Shown here: positions 1-7,585 of the stretch, piece after piece
How positions within the stretch are numbered: position 1 is the stretch's first letter
Layout of the letters: every line of letters begins with the position of its first letter
Assembly (NCBI GenBank): GCA_002418895.1
Contig: DIFA01000018.1
Location: forward strand, 1-64,000
Origin: Dehalococcoidia bacterium UBA5760
GTDB lineage: Bacteria > Chloroflexota > Dehalococcoidia > Dehalococcoidales > UBA5760
Reading direction: 5' to 3'
Length of the DNA: 64,000 nt
Program-made: the position numbers and the translations under genes
Notes under the pieces: generated by a model
Database searches by the model: none
Told to the model about the DNA's origin: nothing
What the model saw: only the letters and a program-made list of their open reading frames with translations

Positions 1-254
1 CCGTAATCGGCCGGCCACCAGTCCTGCGAGCCAGTCATCAGCTTATAGAGGTCCTTCTTCAGGGCCGCCAGGTCGAGCTTCTTGAATTCATCGGCGTAGT
101 TGAATTCATCGCCCATCGGATTGCTCAAGCTGGAGTTCTGGGAGAGAATCTTGAGGTTTAACCGGTTCGGCCACCAGTCCCGGATCGACATGCTGTGGCC
201 GATGGTGGACTTGCTTACTCTGCCCGTTACCGGGCACTTGTTCTCTTCATTCAT
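1..254 (-). CDS. katG: Catalase-peroxidase KatG, N-terminal part (runs off left edge)
   Basis: The minus strand starts at an ATG at 254 behind a good GGAGG site and reads about 84 residues before the window ends. The residues match the conserved N-terminus of bifunctional haem catalase-peroxidases: a KCPVTG start, then RDWWPN, LNLKILSQNS, a DEFNYADEFKKLDL stretch and SQDWWPADYG. KatG removes hydrogen peroxide in the cytoplasm. The haem-ligand histidines and the distal Trp-Tyr-Met adduct lie outside the window. It is the last gene of a perR-rbr-katG order on the minus strand, 54 bp after rubrerythrin, so PerR control is likely. The identification rests on N-terminal signature sequence only. 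Confidence 0.9.
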   Translation of the reverse strand, partial: MNEENKCPVTGRVSKSTIGHSMSIRDWWPNRLNLKILSQNSSLSNPMGDEFNYADEFKKLDLAALKKDLYKLMTGSQDWWPADY

Positions 255-308
255 AATGTTACCTCCTTACTGCTTTCCGGAGATTACATATATAGCCTGC
301 AAAATACG

Positions 309-887
309 TTAGTAGTTTTCCGCCAGTAACTCGTAGTATGACTGATCGTGCTTACAGGCCGGGCATTCCTTCGGAGCATCGGGACCTTCGTGGATGTATC
401 CGCAGTTGGTGCAGTGCCATTTCACCGCAGCCTTCTTTTTGAATACCTCTCCCCCGGCCACGTTTTTGGCCAGCTTCCGGTAGCGGCCTTCGTGAAATTC
501 CTCCACTTCCGCAATCTCCTTGAAGGAAGTGGCTATATCCTTAAAGCCTTCTTCTCGGGCGGTTTTTTCAAATTCGGCATAGATTGTACTCCATTCCAGC
601 TTCTCGCCGTCGGCGGCGGCTTTCAGGTTTGTCAGCGTATCTCCGATAATCCCTGCCGGATAGGTAGCCGTGATCTCCAGATCACCACCCTCGAGGTATT
701 TAAAGAAGATCTCAGCGTGTTCTTTCTCGTTTCCGGCCGTCTCGGTAAAGATATTGGCGATCTGCTCGTAACCCTCCTTACGGGCGACGCTGGCAAAAAA
801 TGTATAGCGGTTTCTTGCCTGAGATTCACCGGCAAATGCCTTCAAAAGGGTTTTCTCCGTCCGTGTTCCTTTAATTGATTTGACCAA
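309..887 (-). CDS. rbr: Rubrerythrin
   Basis: The 192-residue product has the family's usual length. The N-terminal ferritin-like diiron domain shows the E-rich helices (FAGESQARNRY, ETAGNEKEHAEIFFKYLE, AEVEEFHEGRY) that supply the metal ligands. The C-terminal rubredoxin-like domain has the two knuckles CTNCGYIHEG and CPACKHD. It reduces hydrogen peroxide with electrons from rubredoxin or NADH systems, as is usual in anaerobes. I chose a TTG start at 887 because an AAAGGAGG site lies just upstream and the protein then begins with the standard VKSIKGTRTEKTL; a longer reading from 956 would add 23 unrelated residues and overlap perR. It sits between perR and katG in one apparent operon. Confidence 0.94.
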   Translation of the reverse strand: MVKSIKGTRTEKTLLKAFAGESQARNRYTFFASVARKEGYEQIANIFTETAGNEKEHAEIFFKYLEGGDLEITATYPAGIIGDTLTNLKAAADGEKLEWSTIYAEFEKTAREEGFKDIATSFKEIAEVEEFHEGRYRKLAKNVAGGEVFKKKAAVKWHCTNCGYIHEGPDAPKECPACKHDQSYYELLAENY

Positions 888-915
888 TTTTATTCCTCCT
901 TTACTTTGATCGTGA

Positions 916-1299
916 CTATTTGTGCTGGCAGGACTTACAGATGCCGCGGAACTCAAGCTGGTGGGATGAGACCGTGAAGCCGGTTTTCCTGGCTATTGTT
1001 TCGTCCATTTCCTTGTGGACCGGTTCGTCAAGATCAAAGATCTGCCCGCATTCTGTGCATCTGAAGTGGTAGTGATTATCCTGTCTCCCCTCGTATCTGC
1101 ATACCGTACCGCTGAGATTCAGTTCCGCAATCTCCCCCATATCTTTCAGTACCTTGAGGTTGCGATATACCGTGCCTTTGCTGATGTTAGGTATACTCTT
1201 TTTGACTTTCTCGTATATCCAATCAGCCGTAGGGTGTGATTCGGCACACCTGAGTACCTGCAATATGGCTTCTCTCTGTCTGGTCGCTCTCTGTATCAT
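916..1299 (-). CDS. perR: Fur-family peroxide-responsive repressor (PerR-like)
   Basis: This 127-residue protein has the Fur fold. The winged helix comes first (RQREAILQVLRC, KGTVYRNLKVL), then the metal-binding dimerisation domain with HYHFRCTECG and a final GICKSCQ. The CxxC pairs CTEC and CKSC form the structural zinc site, and the DNHYH stretch and FDLDEP supply regulatory metal ligands. The genes directly downstream are rubrerythrin and catalase-peroxidase, so a PerR peroxide sensor is more likely than an iron-uptake Fur. A 24-bp inverted repeat overlaps its own promoter (1311-1341), which suggests autoregulation and control of the whole operon. The choice of PerR over Fur is inference from context. 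Confidence 0.88.
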   Translation of the reverse strand: MIQRATRQREAILQVLRCAESHPTADWIYEKVKKSIPNISKGTVYRNLKVLKDMGEIAELNLSGTVCRYEGRQDNHYHFRCTECGQIFDLDEPVHKEMDETIARKTGFTVSSHQLEFRGICKSCQHK

Positions 1300-1310
1300 A
1301 ATCGATAATA

Positions 1311-1341
1311 AATCTTAATACTATTATCAAGATTTTGTCAA
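1311..1341 (-). promoter_or_regulatory. Promoter with overlapping PerR/Fur-box-like operator upstream of perR
   Basis: A consensus TTGACA -35 element lies at 1341-1336 on the minus strand. A 24-bp imperfect inverted repeat at 1311-1334 (arms AATCTT and AAGATT, 20 of 24 positions symmetric by my count) covers the spacer and the -10 region, 12 bp before the perR start. The repeat is AT-rich, as PerR and Fur boxes are. Position and symmetry support a self-repressed operon; the exact -10 hexamer is ambiguous (TATTAA or TAAGAT). Confidence 0.68.
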
Positions 1342-1483
1342 GTAGGTGATATAGAGATTCAGATAAACATAGCGGCAGGAATCTTCATTATGCTATTATA
1401 TGTGGGAAATCGAATGAATAGAAGTTTATCAATATTGTATAACCATAGGGTTGAGTTTACATTAACATAGGTAAGGAGGACCC

Positions 1484-1921
1484 ATGGATCAAGAATTGGC
1501 AAGAAACTTGACTTCTCCGTGCGGACTGCCGTGCTTCCACTGTGTCTGTTATCTGGCCAAGGAAAACCCGGAAATTCGGGAAAAAGTAGCTGCCGTGCTT
1601 GGTATCCACCCGGATAAGGCTATCTGTAACGGATGTCGACCTCAGAAGGGCCGGATTACTTTTCTGAATCCGGAAGAGACATGCAAGTTGTTTCTCTGTG
1701 CGGAAGAAAAGGGCATTGATTTCTGTCACGAATGCAGCGATTTCCCCTGTGAGCGATTTCAACCCTATGCCGACAAGGCACATTTTCCCCATAATACGAA
1801 GATGTACCAGCTATGTATGATGAAGAAGATCGGGTTCGAGGAATGGGCGGCAGAGAAGGCAGTAAAAATATGGGACACGTATCGCACGGAACCGTTCGAT
1901 TTTGGCAACATACTCTACTGA
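1484..1921 (+). CDS. DUF3795-type cysteine-rich protein
   Basis: The 145-residue product starts at an ATG behind an AAGGAGG site. It is rich in paired cysteines: SPCGLPCFHCVCYL near the N-terminus, CNGCRPQ in the middle, CKLFLCAEEKGIDFCHECSDFPCERF in the second half. This spacing, with HECSDFPCERF, is characteristic of the DUF3795 family, small putative zinc-binding proteins of unknown function found widely in anaerobes. There is no signal peptide or membrane segment. It stands alone on the plus strand, with its neighbours on the opposite strand. I assign no reaction. Confidence 0.78.
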   Translation: MDQELARNLTSPCGLPCFHCVCYLAKENPEIREKVAAVLGIHPDKAICNGCRPQKGRITFLNPEETCKLFLCAEEKGIDFCHECSDFPCERFQPYADKAHFPHNTKMYQLCMMKKIGFEEWAAEKAVKIWDTYRTEPFDFGNILY

Positions 1922-2020
1922 GTTAAGTGATTGGCTTTTCATCGTTTACCCCCTGGTTCTCCCTTAGCAAGTATCTTAAATTGATGCTTCCAGGAGTGGT
2001 AATGCGGAAAACCTGCCAGC

Positions 2021-2449
2021 CTATTCCCCACGAGGCGTTGGTTTTGGGGAGAGCACCGGCCGAGATGACACAACCAGTCTTAATAAAGCTACGTGTATTG
2101 TTACCCCGGAGCCAACCGCTAACAGAACGATTTTGACTACTTGACTGTCGGCAACAAACGCGGTAGTCAGTCCGATAACAGTCCATAATAGGCTAAGAGA
2201 GCAGATTTTGGCTTTAATGGACATTGCCTTCCCTTCCAGGTAGTTGCGCAGATAATTGCCGATCAGTCTATTTCTCAGCAGCCGGTTATATAGTCGCTTC
2301 GAGCCTCTGCCATAGCAATAGGCGGCCAGTAGTAAGAAGGGTGTTGTCGGCAAAAGAGGAATAACGACACCGGCGATACCGACCCCGAGAGAGATACTAC
2401 CGGCGGCGATGAACATTCGACTCTTTAAAGTTGCGGATGGAGTAAACAC
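2021..2449 (-). CDS. DUF454 (YbaN-like) small membrane protein
   Basis: The 142-residue protein has the DUF454 signature: a first hydrophobic segment followed by the GVVIPLLPTTPFLLLAAYCYGRGS motif region and then RLLRNRLIGNYLRNYLEG. Two further hydrophobic segments follow (LLWTVIGLTTAF and VKIVLLAVGSGVTIHVALL), giving three to four membrane spans. The function of the family is unknown. It lies 22 bp downstream of the csoR-like gene on the same strand and may share its transcript. The first ATG was used; an internal ATG at residue 12 is also possible. Confidence 0.72.
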   Translation of the reverse strand: MFTPSATLKSRMFIAAGSISLGVGIAGVVIPLLPTTPFLLLAAYCYGRGSKRLYNRLLRNRLIGNYLRNYLEGKAMSIKAKICSLSLLWTVIGLTTAFVADSQVVKIVLLAVGSGVTIHVALLRLVVSSRPVLSPKPTPRGE

Positions 2450-2471
2450 ACGATTCCCTCATTGTGGTGCG

Positions 2472-2753
2472 TTACCGTTTGATATAAGCCCTGCCCCAAA
2501 TGGCTAACGCCCGTGCCAGTGAGCCGATTCCCTCAGGTTCCTTATCTTCTGCTCTTGTAAAGCAGAAGTACAGATAATTATTCAATACCAGTGCCCCCAG
2601 GCTCTCCACTGCCGAACGGACTGCTGCTAGCTGTGTTAGGATAGCTTCGCAATCGCGGTCGTTCTCTATCATCTTCTGCAGGCCGCGCGTCTGCCCCTCG
2701 ATTCTTTTCAGTCGATTTATCAGGATCCTTTTATTGATTTGCTTCTTTGCCAT
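2472..2753 (-). CDS. CsoR/FrmR-family repressor, probably CstR-like (thiol/persulfide sensor)
   Basis: A 93-residue all-helical DUF156 protein (INRLKRIEGQTRGLQKMIE, then DCEAILTQLAAVRSAVESLG). The family senses Cu(I), Ni, formaldehyde or persulfide with a Cys-His-Cys or Cys-Cys set. Here Cys35 and Cys64 are present, but the position four residues before the second Cys, which is His in CsoR, RcnR and FrmR, is Tyr60. A two-Cys, no-His pattern is that of CstR, the persulfide-responsive branch. It is transcribed divergently from a CoA-disulfide-reductase-like flavoprotein, and a GC-tract palindrome typical of the family's operators lies between them. The family is certain; the ligand is inferred. 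Confidence 0.88.
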   Translation of the reverse strand: MAKKQINKRILINRLKRIEGQTRGLQKMIENDRDCEAILTQLAAVRSAVESLGALVLNNYLYFCFTRAEDKEPEGIGSLARALAIWGRAYIKR

Positions 2754-2783
2754 CGGGCCTCCTTGACAGAGTAAAATAAAACC

Positions 2784-2812
2784 TTGCTAATTATACCCCT
2801 GGGGGGTATAAT
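2784..2812 (+). promoter_or_regulatory. Promoter of the flavoprotein gene with CsoR/CstR-type operator in the spacer
   Basis: TTGCTA (2784-2789) and a perfect TATAAT (2807-2812) are separated by exactly 17 bp. Within and around that spacer, 2791-2811 is a palindrome with arms TTATACCCC and GGGGTATAA around a C/G tract, the layout of known CsoR-family operators. A repressor bound here would cover the promoter. The reverse strand also has a TATAAT within the same palindrome (2790-2795), so the csoR-like gene may be autoregulated. Confidence 0.75.
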
Positions 2813-2862
2813 AACCTTCAATTCCAGTACAATTATATGAGAAATGGGAGGGTAATACCATC

Positions 2863-4212
2863 ATGGAAAAGCACGAACTGGTCATCGTAGGAGGTAGTGC
2901 CGGCGGAATACAGGCTGCCATATGCGCTCAAAAGCACCATGGCCTCAAAGACATACTGGTAATACGGATGGAGGAAAAGGTTCTGGTTCCCTGCGGGATT
3001 CCCTACATCTTCGGGACACTGGGAGCAGTTAGCAAAAATATTATTCCGGATAAAATCCTCGGAGAGGCTGGATTGAAGATTGGTGAGGTGGTGGCAATTG
3101 ACCGTAATAACAAGACGGTCAAGCTCAAGAGTGGCGAGCAGATAGGCTATAACAAGCTGGTTCTGGCTACCGGCTCAAGTCCGCTACAGCCACCTATCCC
3201 GGGAATAGATAAAGAGAATGTCTGGTTCGCCTGGAAAAATACTGATTATCTTGAGAGGCTGGCTGAAGTTATTAACGGCACTGGTGATATCGTGGTAATC
3301 GGGGGAGGATTCATCGGGCTGGAGTTCGCTGACGAGTGCCGCAAGCGGGGTCACAAGGTTACGGTAGTAGAGCTGCTTGAGTATTGCCTGCAGCTGGTTT
3401 GCAACACCGAGTTGTGCATAAGAGCAGAGGAAGCTTTAAGAAGCAACAGTATAGAAATAATCACCGGCGACGCCGTAAAATCTATAGATGGGACTGGTAG
3501 GGCTGAGTCGGTAACTCTGCAGAGCGGCAAACAGATTAAATGCGATCTGGTCGTCGTCGGCATCGGTGTTAGGCCGAATGTTCAATTGGCGGAGAACGCC
3601 GGTTTAGAAATCGGTGTTACCGGTGGAATTAAGGTCGATGAGTTCCAGAGAACCAACGACAGTAGTATTTTTGCCGTCGGTGACTGTGCCGAGAAATATT
3701 CTTTCTTCAACGGGGCGCCAACACCGCTAAGGCTCGCTTCAATAGCAACACGAGAGGGTAAGATTGCGGCGGCTAATCTCTTCCAGCCACAGTGGCGTAA
3801 CGTAGGCACCATCGGTGTATTTTCAACAGTACTGGGAAACACCGCCATTGCTGTGGCAGGCCTGACGGAGGCGAAGGCTTGTGAAATGGGTTATGACATA
3901 ATTGTGGGAGAGGCGGAGGCTGCGTCAAAACATCCGGGAACTATGCCGGAGGCTCATCCGATGAGAGTCAGGCTGGCTTTCTGCCGCAGGTCAGGTAAGA
4001 TAGTCGGCGGTTGTGCCTGTTGTACTCATACCGTGGGCGAGGTGGCGAACATCATTGCAGCTGCTATCGTTAATGGAATGACCATGGAACAGATCGCCAT
4101 GTTCCCGATGGGTACACATCCGTGGCTCACCGCATCGCCACTGGCATATCAGATTACGGATGCCGCCAGTAATGCACTGCATAAGGCCAAGAATATAGCT
4201 AGTGTGTCGTAA
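2863..4212 (+). CDS. CoA-disulfide reductase / NADH oxidase-like FAD flavoprotein
   Basis: This 449-residue class of pyridine nucleotide-disulfide oxidoreductase has an N-terminal FAD motif (VGGSAGG), a single redox Cys44 in VPCGIPY matching the CoADR/Nox active site, an ATGSSP loop, an NAD(P)H-binding VIGGGFIGLE, the second FAD contact FAVGDCAE, and a C-terminal dimerisation domain ending in a THPWLTASPL segment. Relatives reduce CoA disulfide, CoA persulfide or polysulfide, or use NADH to reduce oxygen. The divergent two-Cys CsoR-family repressor suggests a reactive-sulfur role. An extra Cys cluster (GGCACCTHT) near residue 380 is notable. It is followed 64 bp later by a methyltransferase gene. 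Confidence 0.87.
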   Translation: MEKHELVIVGGSAGGIQAAICAQKHHGLKDILVIRMEEKVLVPCGIPYIFGTLGAVSKNIIPDKILGEAGLKIGEVVAIDRNNKTVKLKSGEQIGYNKLVLATGSSPLQPPIPGIDKENVWFAWKNTDYLERLAEVINGTGDIVVIGGGFIGLEFADECRKRGHKVTVVELLEYCLQLVCNTELCIRAEEALRSNSIEIITGDAVKSIDGTGRAESVTLQSGKQIKCDLVVVGIGVRPNVQLAENAGLEIGVTGGIKVDEFQRTNDSSIFAVGDCAEKYSFFNGAPTPLRLASIATREGKIAAANLFQPQWRNVGTIGVFSTVLGNTAIAVAGLTEAKACEMGYDIIVGEAEAASKHPGTMPEAHPMRVRLAFCRRSGKIVGGCACCTHTVGEVANIIAAAIVNGMTMEQIAMFPMGTHPWLTASPLAYQITDAASNALHKAKNIASVS

Positions 4213-4276
4213 CTACTAACTACTATAGTCGCCCAAGCCTTAGATATTAAAAGGGGTAGGCGCAGATAGGTTTTTA

Positions 4277-4981
4277 ATGGAGCACAACATACCAAATAGT
4301 GAGACAGACCTTGATGCTAAGACTATAGTTTTCAACAGTCTGGCTAGAGAATATGACTTATGGTTTGAAGCCGAAGGGAAGCTGATCTTTGAGATTGAGA
4401 TACGCGCTTTTCAGGAAATCATACCGTTGTTACCCTCTCCCTGGTTAGAGATAGGCGTGGGCAGCGGTCGTTTTGCCCGTGCCCTGGGTATCCAAACTGG
4501 GGTTGATCCCTCTAGCGAACTACTGAAAATTGCGAAAAGCCGCGGAATAGATACTTACTTAAGCAGCGGTGAGGAGTGTCCTTTGCAGGACGGTTCGTTT
4601 GGATCGGTATTCATAATAGTAACTCTCTGCTTTGTTGATTCACCCGAACTCGTTTTGCAGGAAGCTCACCGTATCTTAGCTCCAGGAGGCAATGTAGTAC
4701 TTGGATTAGTCCTAAGGGAAAGCCCCTGGGGCATATTCTACGAGCAAAAGAAAATTGCGGGGCATCGCTTCTACCAATACGCTAACTTTTACAGTTACAA
4801 CGAGGTGGTCACTCTGCTGACGCAATCGGGTTTCTCTGTGAGCAAGGTTGTTTCAACGTTATTTCAGAAACCCCACCTGGTAAAAGATATGGAGTTTCCG
4901 AGAGAAGGCTATGATCCCGATGCCGGATTTACAATCATCACAGCTAGTAAGAAACAACCTGATAATGAGACTAATTTGTGA
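4277..4981 (+). CDS. Class I SAM-dependent methyltransferase
   Basis: The 234-residue protein has the Rossmann methyltransferase order: motif I WLEIGVGSGRFA, motif II near GVDPSSELL, a PLQDGSFGSVFIIVTLCFV post-I region and LAPGGNVVLGLV. It resembles the Methyltransf_11 group. The substrate is unknown. The stop codon overlaps the next gene's ATG (TGATG at 4979-4983), so translation of the two is probably coupled. That partner belongs to DUF1638, a family found near corrinoid-dependent methyl-transfer genes, so a link to one-carbon chemistry is possible but not shown. Confidence 0.82.
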   Translation: MEHNIPNSETDLDAKTIVFNSLAREYDLWFEAEGKLIFEIEIRAFQEIIPLLPSPWLEIGVGSGRFARALGIQTGVDPSSELLKIAKSRGIDTYLSSGEECPLQDGSFGSVFIIVTLCFVDSPELVLQEAHRILAPGGNVVLGLVLRESPWGIFYEQKKIAGHRFYQYANFYSYNEVVTLLTQSGFSVSKVVSTLFQKPHLVKDMEFPREGYDPDAGFTIITASKKQPDNETNL

Positions 4982-5667
4982 TGAATGAAAGTAGTGCTGA
5001 AAACAGGACTGAATCAAATTATCAGGGAGGCATGCATAACTTTCAGGAATATGCAATTGTCGCTTGCGGTACGCTCAATATGGAATTGAATTACCTCAAG
5101 GATGTCGGTTTTCTTAATGCCAGAAAGATTCTTTATACTAAACCAGGCCTTCACCAACTACCGCGTGAGCTGGAGAGGCAGTTAATAAGACAAATAAATA
5201 CTGCTAAGAGCTATGCCTCGAATATCATCGTAGTCTATGGCAGCAAATTCTGCTACGTGAATACGAATGATCCCTACCGCGTGATAGATACCATAATTGA
5301 GGAGCAACTTACCCCCGGTATTAAAATCAGCAGGATAAAAGCAGAACATTGTGTTGATATGCTTGCCAGTGCTGAGGATAGAGAACGCATAGCCCGGGGT
5401 AGAGATGTATACTGGATGACTTCAGGTTGGCTAAAATACCGGCACTATGTTTATCAGGGATGGGACAAAGGATTAGCCAATGAAAATTTCCCCAAACACT
5501 CTGGTGGGGCCATTATGCTGGATGCTACAGGTTTCTTAGATCAGATTATGGGAAATAACCCTGAACGAATACTGGACTTATCAGACTGGATGGGAATTCC
5601 TATCGAATCCTGTGAAGTTACGATGGACAGAATGAAGTGTTTACTAATAGGAGAGATAAAAAAGTAA
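4981..5667 (+). CDS. DUF1638 family protein
   Basis: The protein of 228 residues contains the family landmarks: an early IVACGTLNMELNYL, a mid-protein IVVYGSKFCYV, AEHCVDMLAS and DVYWMTSGWLKYRHYVYQG. DUF1638 proteins are soluble, have conserved Cys and His residues that could bind a metal or cofactor, and have no established activity. The start at 4981 overlaps the methyltransferase stop by one base. A GGAGG lies only one base before a later ATG at 5032, too close to favour it, although the conserved homology begins after that point. Cys residues at ACGTL, KFCYV and EHCVD are the obvious candidates for function. Confidence 0.75.
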   Translation: MNESSAENRTESNYQGGMHNFQEYAIVACGTLNMELNYLKDVGFLNARKILYTKPGLHQLPRELERQLIRQINTAKSYASNIIVVYGSKFCYVNTNDPYRVIDTIIEEQLTPGIKISRIKAEHCVDMLASAEDRERIARGRDVYWMTSGWLKYRHYVYQGWDKGLANENFPKHSGGAIMLDATGFLDQIMGNNPERILDLSDWMGIPIESCEVTMDRMKCLLIGEIKK

Positions 5668-5783
5668 AGAGAACGCTTGGGGAAAATTGAGTATATAATT
5701 ATTGAGGTTTAAGCGCTGCGGCATTGTATAATACGTCAGTTAAGGTTAATGGATATCTGCGAGGAGAGTAATCGGGTAAAGAT

Positions 5784-6074
5784 ATGGCAAGCTTCGGGGA
5801 AATTGAGAAAGCTAGAAAATTACTGGGGCTTGGTGAAGCGGCCAGTCTCAAAGATATAAAGACTGCTTACCGAAATTTGGCCCGTCGTTATCATCCAGAT
5901 AAAGCCAGTGAAAATGAGAGTGAACAAGAGATGATGAGGGAAATCAATCGGGCATATGAGCTGCTTGAAGAGTACTGTAAAAAATATAAATACAGCTTCA
6001 CAAAAAAGGCCTTTGCCAGGGCGTATCCCCAAGAGGCGTATATCGAGTGGTGGTTTGAAAATTGGAGAATGTAG
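5784..6074 (+). CDS. J-domain (DnaJ-like) small protein
   Basis: The 96-residue protein is essentially one J-domain: helix I around EIEKARKLLGL, helix II DIKTAYRNLARRY, the HPD tripeptide in YHPDKAS that stimulates DnaK ATPase, and helix III MREINRAYELLEEY. It has no G/F region, zinc finger or C-terminal substrate domain, so it is a type III co-chaperone recruiting Hsp70 for an unknown client. The Trp-rich end (YIEWWFENW) may be a client or membrane contact. A weak TATAAT lies at about 5728, before the gene. Confidence 0.85.
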   Translation: MASFGEIEKARKLLGLGEAASLKDIKTAYRNLARRYHPDKASENESEQEMMREINRAYELLEEYCKKYKYSFTKKAFARAYPQEAYIEWWFENWRM

Positions 6075-6239
6075 CTTCAAGCGGTACTACACTTTCGTTC
6101 CGTACTTCATCGGATAGAGAAAGATTAAAAAGGTATTTCATTCAGGAATAATATGATATATAACCGGATTATTTTTCAAGTGCGGATTGTACTAAAATCT
6201 AAAATAGAATCTGCCCAATAGTGATGTCGACCTGATACC

Positions 6240-7304
6240 CTATAGCCACTTTTTCCTCTTGAAGTAAATTGCCAGGGTGGTGGCGATAGTGGCCATTACG
6301 ATCAAGACTACGGGGTAACCCCAATGCCATTTAAGTTCCGGCATGAATTCAAAGTTCATTCCGTAAATGCCGACCACGAAAGTTAGCGGTATGAATATCG
6401 AGGCGAAGATGGTTAGCACCTTCATTACTTCATTCATTTTATTGCTCACGCTGGAAAGGTAAATATCCAGCATGCCGGATAGCATATCCCGGAAGGTCTC
6501 TACGGTATCGATAATCTGAATGGTATGGTCGTAAACATCTCTGAGGTATACTTGCGTGGATTGCTGGATCAGGCTTGATTCTCCCCTTTGCAAACCGCTG
6601 ACGACTTCTCTCAATGGCCACAATGACTTGCGCAGGAATAGCATTTCGTTCTTCAGGGTACGTATTTTGTGTAGCATTTTCGTGGTAGGGTTGCTTGCCA
6701 GCTCCGCTTCTATATCCTCGATCTCCTCCCCGAGGGTCTCCAGTACTATGAAATAGTTATCGACTATGGCGTCTATCAGCATGTAGGCGAGATAATCAGC
6801 CCCGGTTTTTCTGATCCGCCCCTTTCCCTTTCTGATTCTCTCTCTAATGGTGTCGAAGATGTCGCCCTCACGCTCCTGGAAGGATATGACGAAGTTCGGG
6901 CCCAGGATCAGGCTGACCTGTTCCGCTTCTATTTTGTGGTTCTCGTCAGCATAACTCAGCATCTTCAGGACAAGAAAAAGACAGTCTCCAAAGTCTTCCA
7001 TCTTCGGTCGCTGTCCTGTGTTGACGATGTCCTCCTGCAAAAGGGGGTGCAAGTTGAACTGCTGGCCTATTCTCTCAATAACCTCTGTCTTATGGATGCC
7101 GTCTATATTGATCCAGGTAGTGGTCGGTTTATCTTTATAGGGAAAGCATTCCTCAATCGTACTTGCTTCGGTCTCTTCCAGATTAAACTCGTCGTAGTCG
7201 ATTATGGTAATGCGGACCTTGCCCGCCTTTCTTTCACCGATATGCACCAAAGTGCCCGGGGGAAGTCCCGCCTTTTGGGACGTCTTCTTAATTAGTCTTG
7301 ACAT
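6240..7304 (-). CDS. corA: CorA-type magnesium/cobalt transporter
   Basis: The 354-residue product has the CorA layout: a large soluble N-terminal domain (TTWINIDGIHKTEVIERIGQ, HPLLQEDI, KMEDFGDCLFLVLKML), a long stalk helix, and two C-terminal membrane helices. The first helix ends in the signature YGMNFEFMPEL, whose GMN forms the selectivity filter, and the second is followed by the basic tail KRKKWL. It works as a pentameric channel for Mg2+ and sometimes Co2+ or Ni2+. It is a single gene with flanking genes on the opposite strand. Confidence 0.95.
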   Translation of the reverse strand: MSRLIKKTSQKAGLPPGTLVHIGERKAGKVRITIIDYDEFNLEETEASTIEECFPYKDKPTTTWINIDGIHKTEVIERIGQQFNLHPLLQEDIVNTGQRPKMEDFGDCLFLVLKMLSYADENHKIEAEQVSLILGPNFVISFQEREGDIFDTIRERIRKGKGRIRKTGADYLAYMLIDAIVDNYFIVLETLGEEIEDIEAELASNPTTKMLHKIRTLKNEMLFLRKSLWPLREVVSGLQRGESSLIQQSTQVYLRDVYDHTIQIIDTVETFRDMLSGMLDIYLSSVSNKMNEVMKVLTIFASIFIPLTFVVGIYGMNFEFMPELKWHWGYPVVLIVMATIATTLAIYFKRKKWL

Positions 7305-7585
7305 TCTAGCTCACCGGAATGGAATTATGGTGATTCCCCTCAATACTCATAAAGATTTTTTCCCAGCTACGAATCGTTAACGGAAGCTCTATTTGGGGAG
7401 TAATACTACGCTGATATTACAGGCTTGTCAAGCGTTTATCAGGTGCCGCAACGTGTTAAAATGACGGGGAAACTGAACTATTGGGATTTGGCTTGATTAG
7501 GGAATAAAGTATGTGTTAAGGTGACAACACGACCCGGTGGTAAAATGGGGAAATTTTCGCTACCGAATTAAAAGGAGACGAAAAA

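Noticed and set aside
348..878. Long plus-strand open frame opposite rubrerythrin
   Set aside because: It is the antisense of a gene with clear ferritin-like and rubredoxin motifs and has no ribosome site or recognisable domain.
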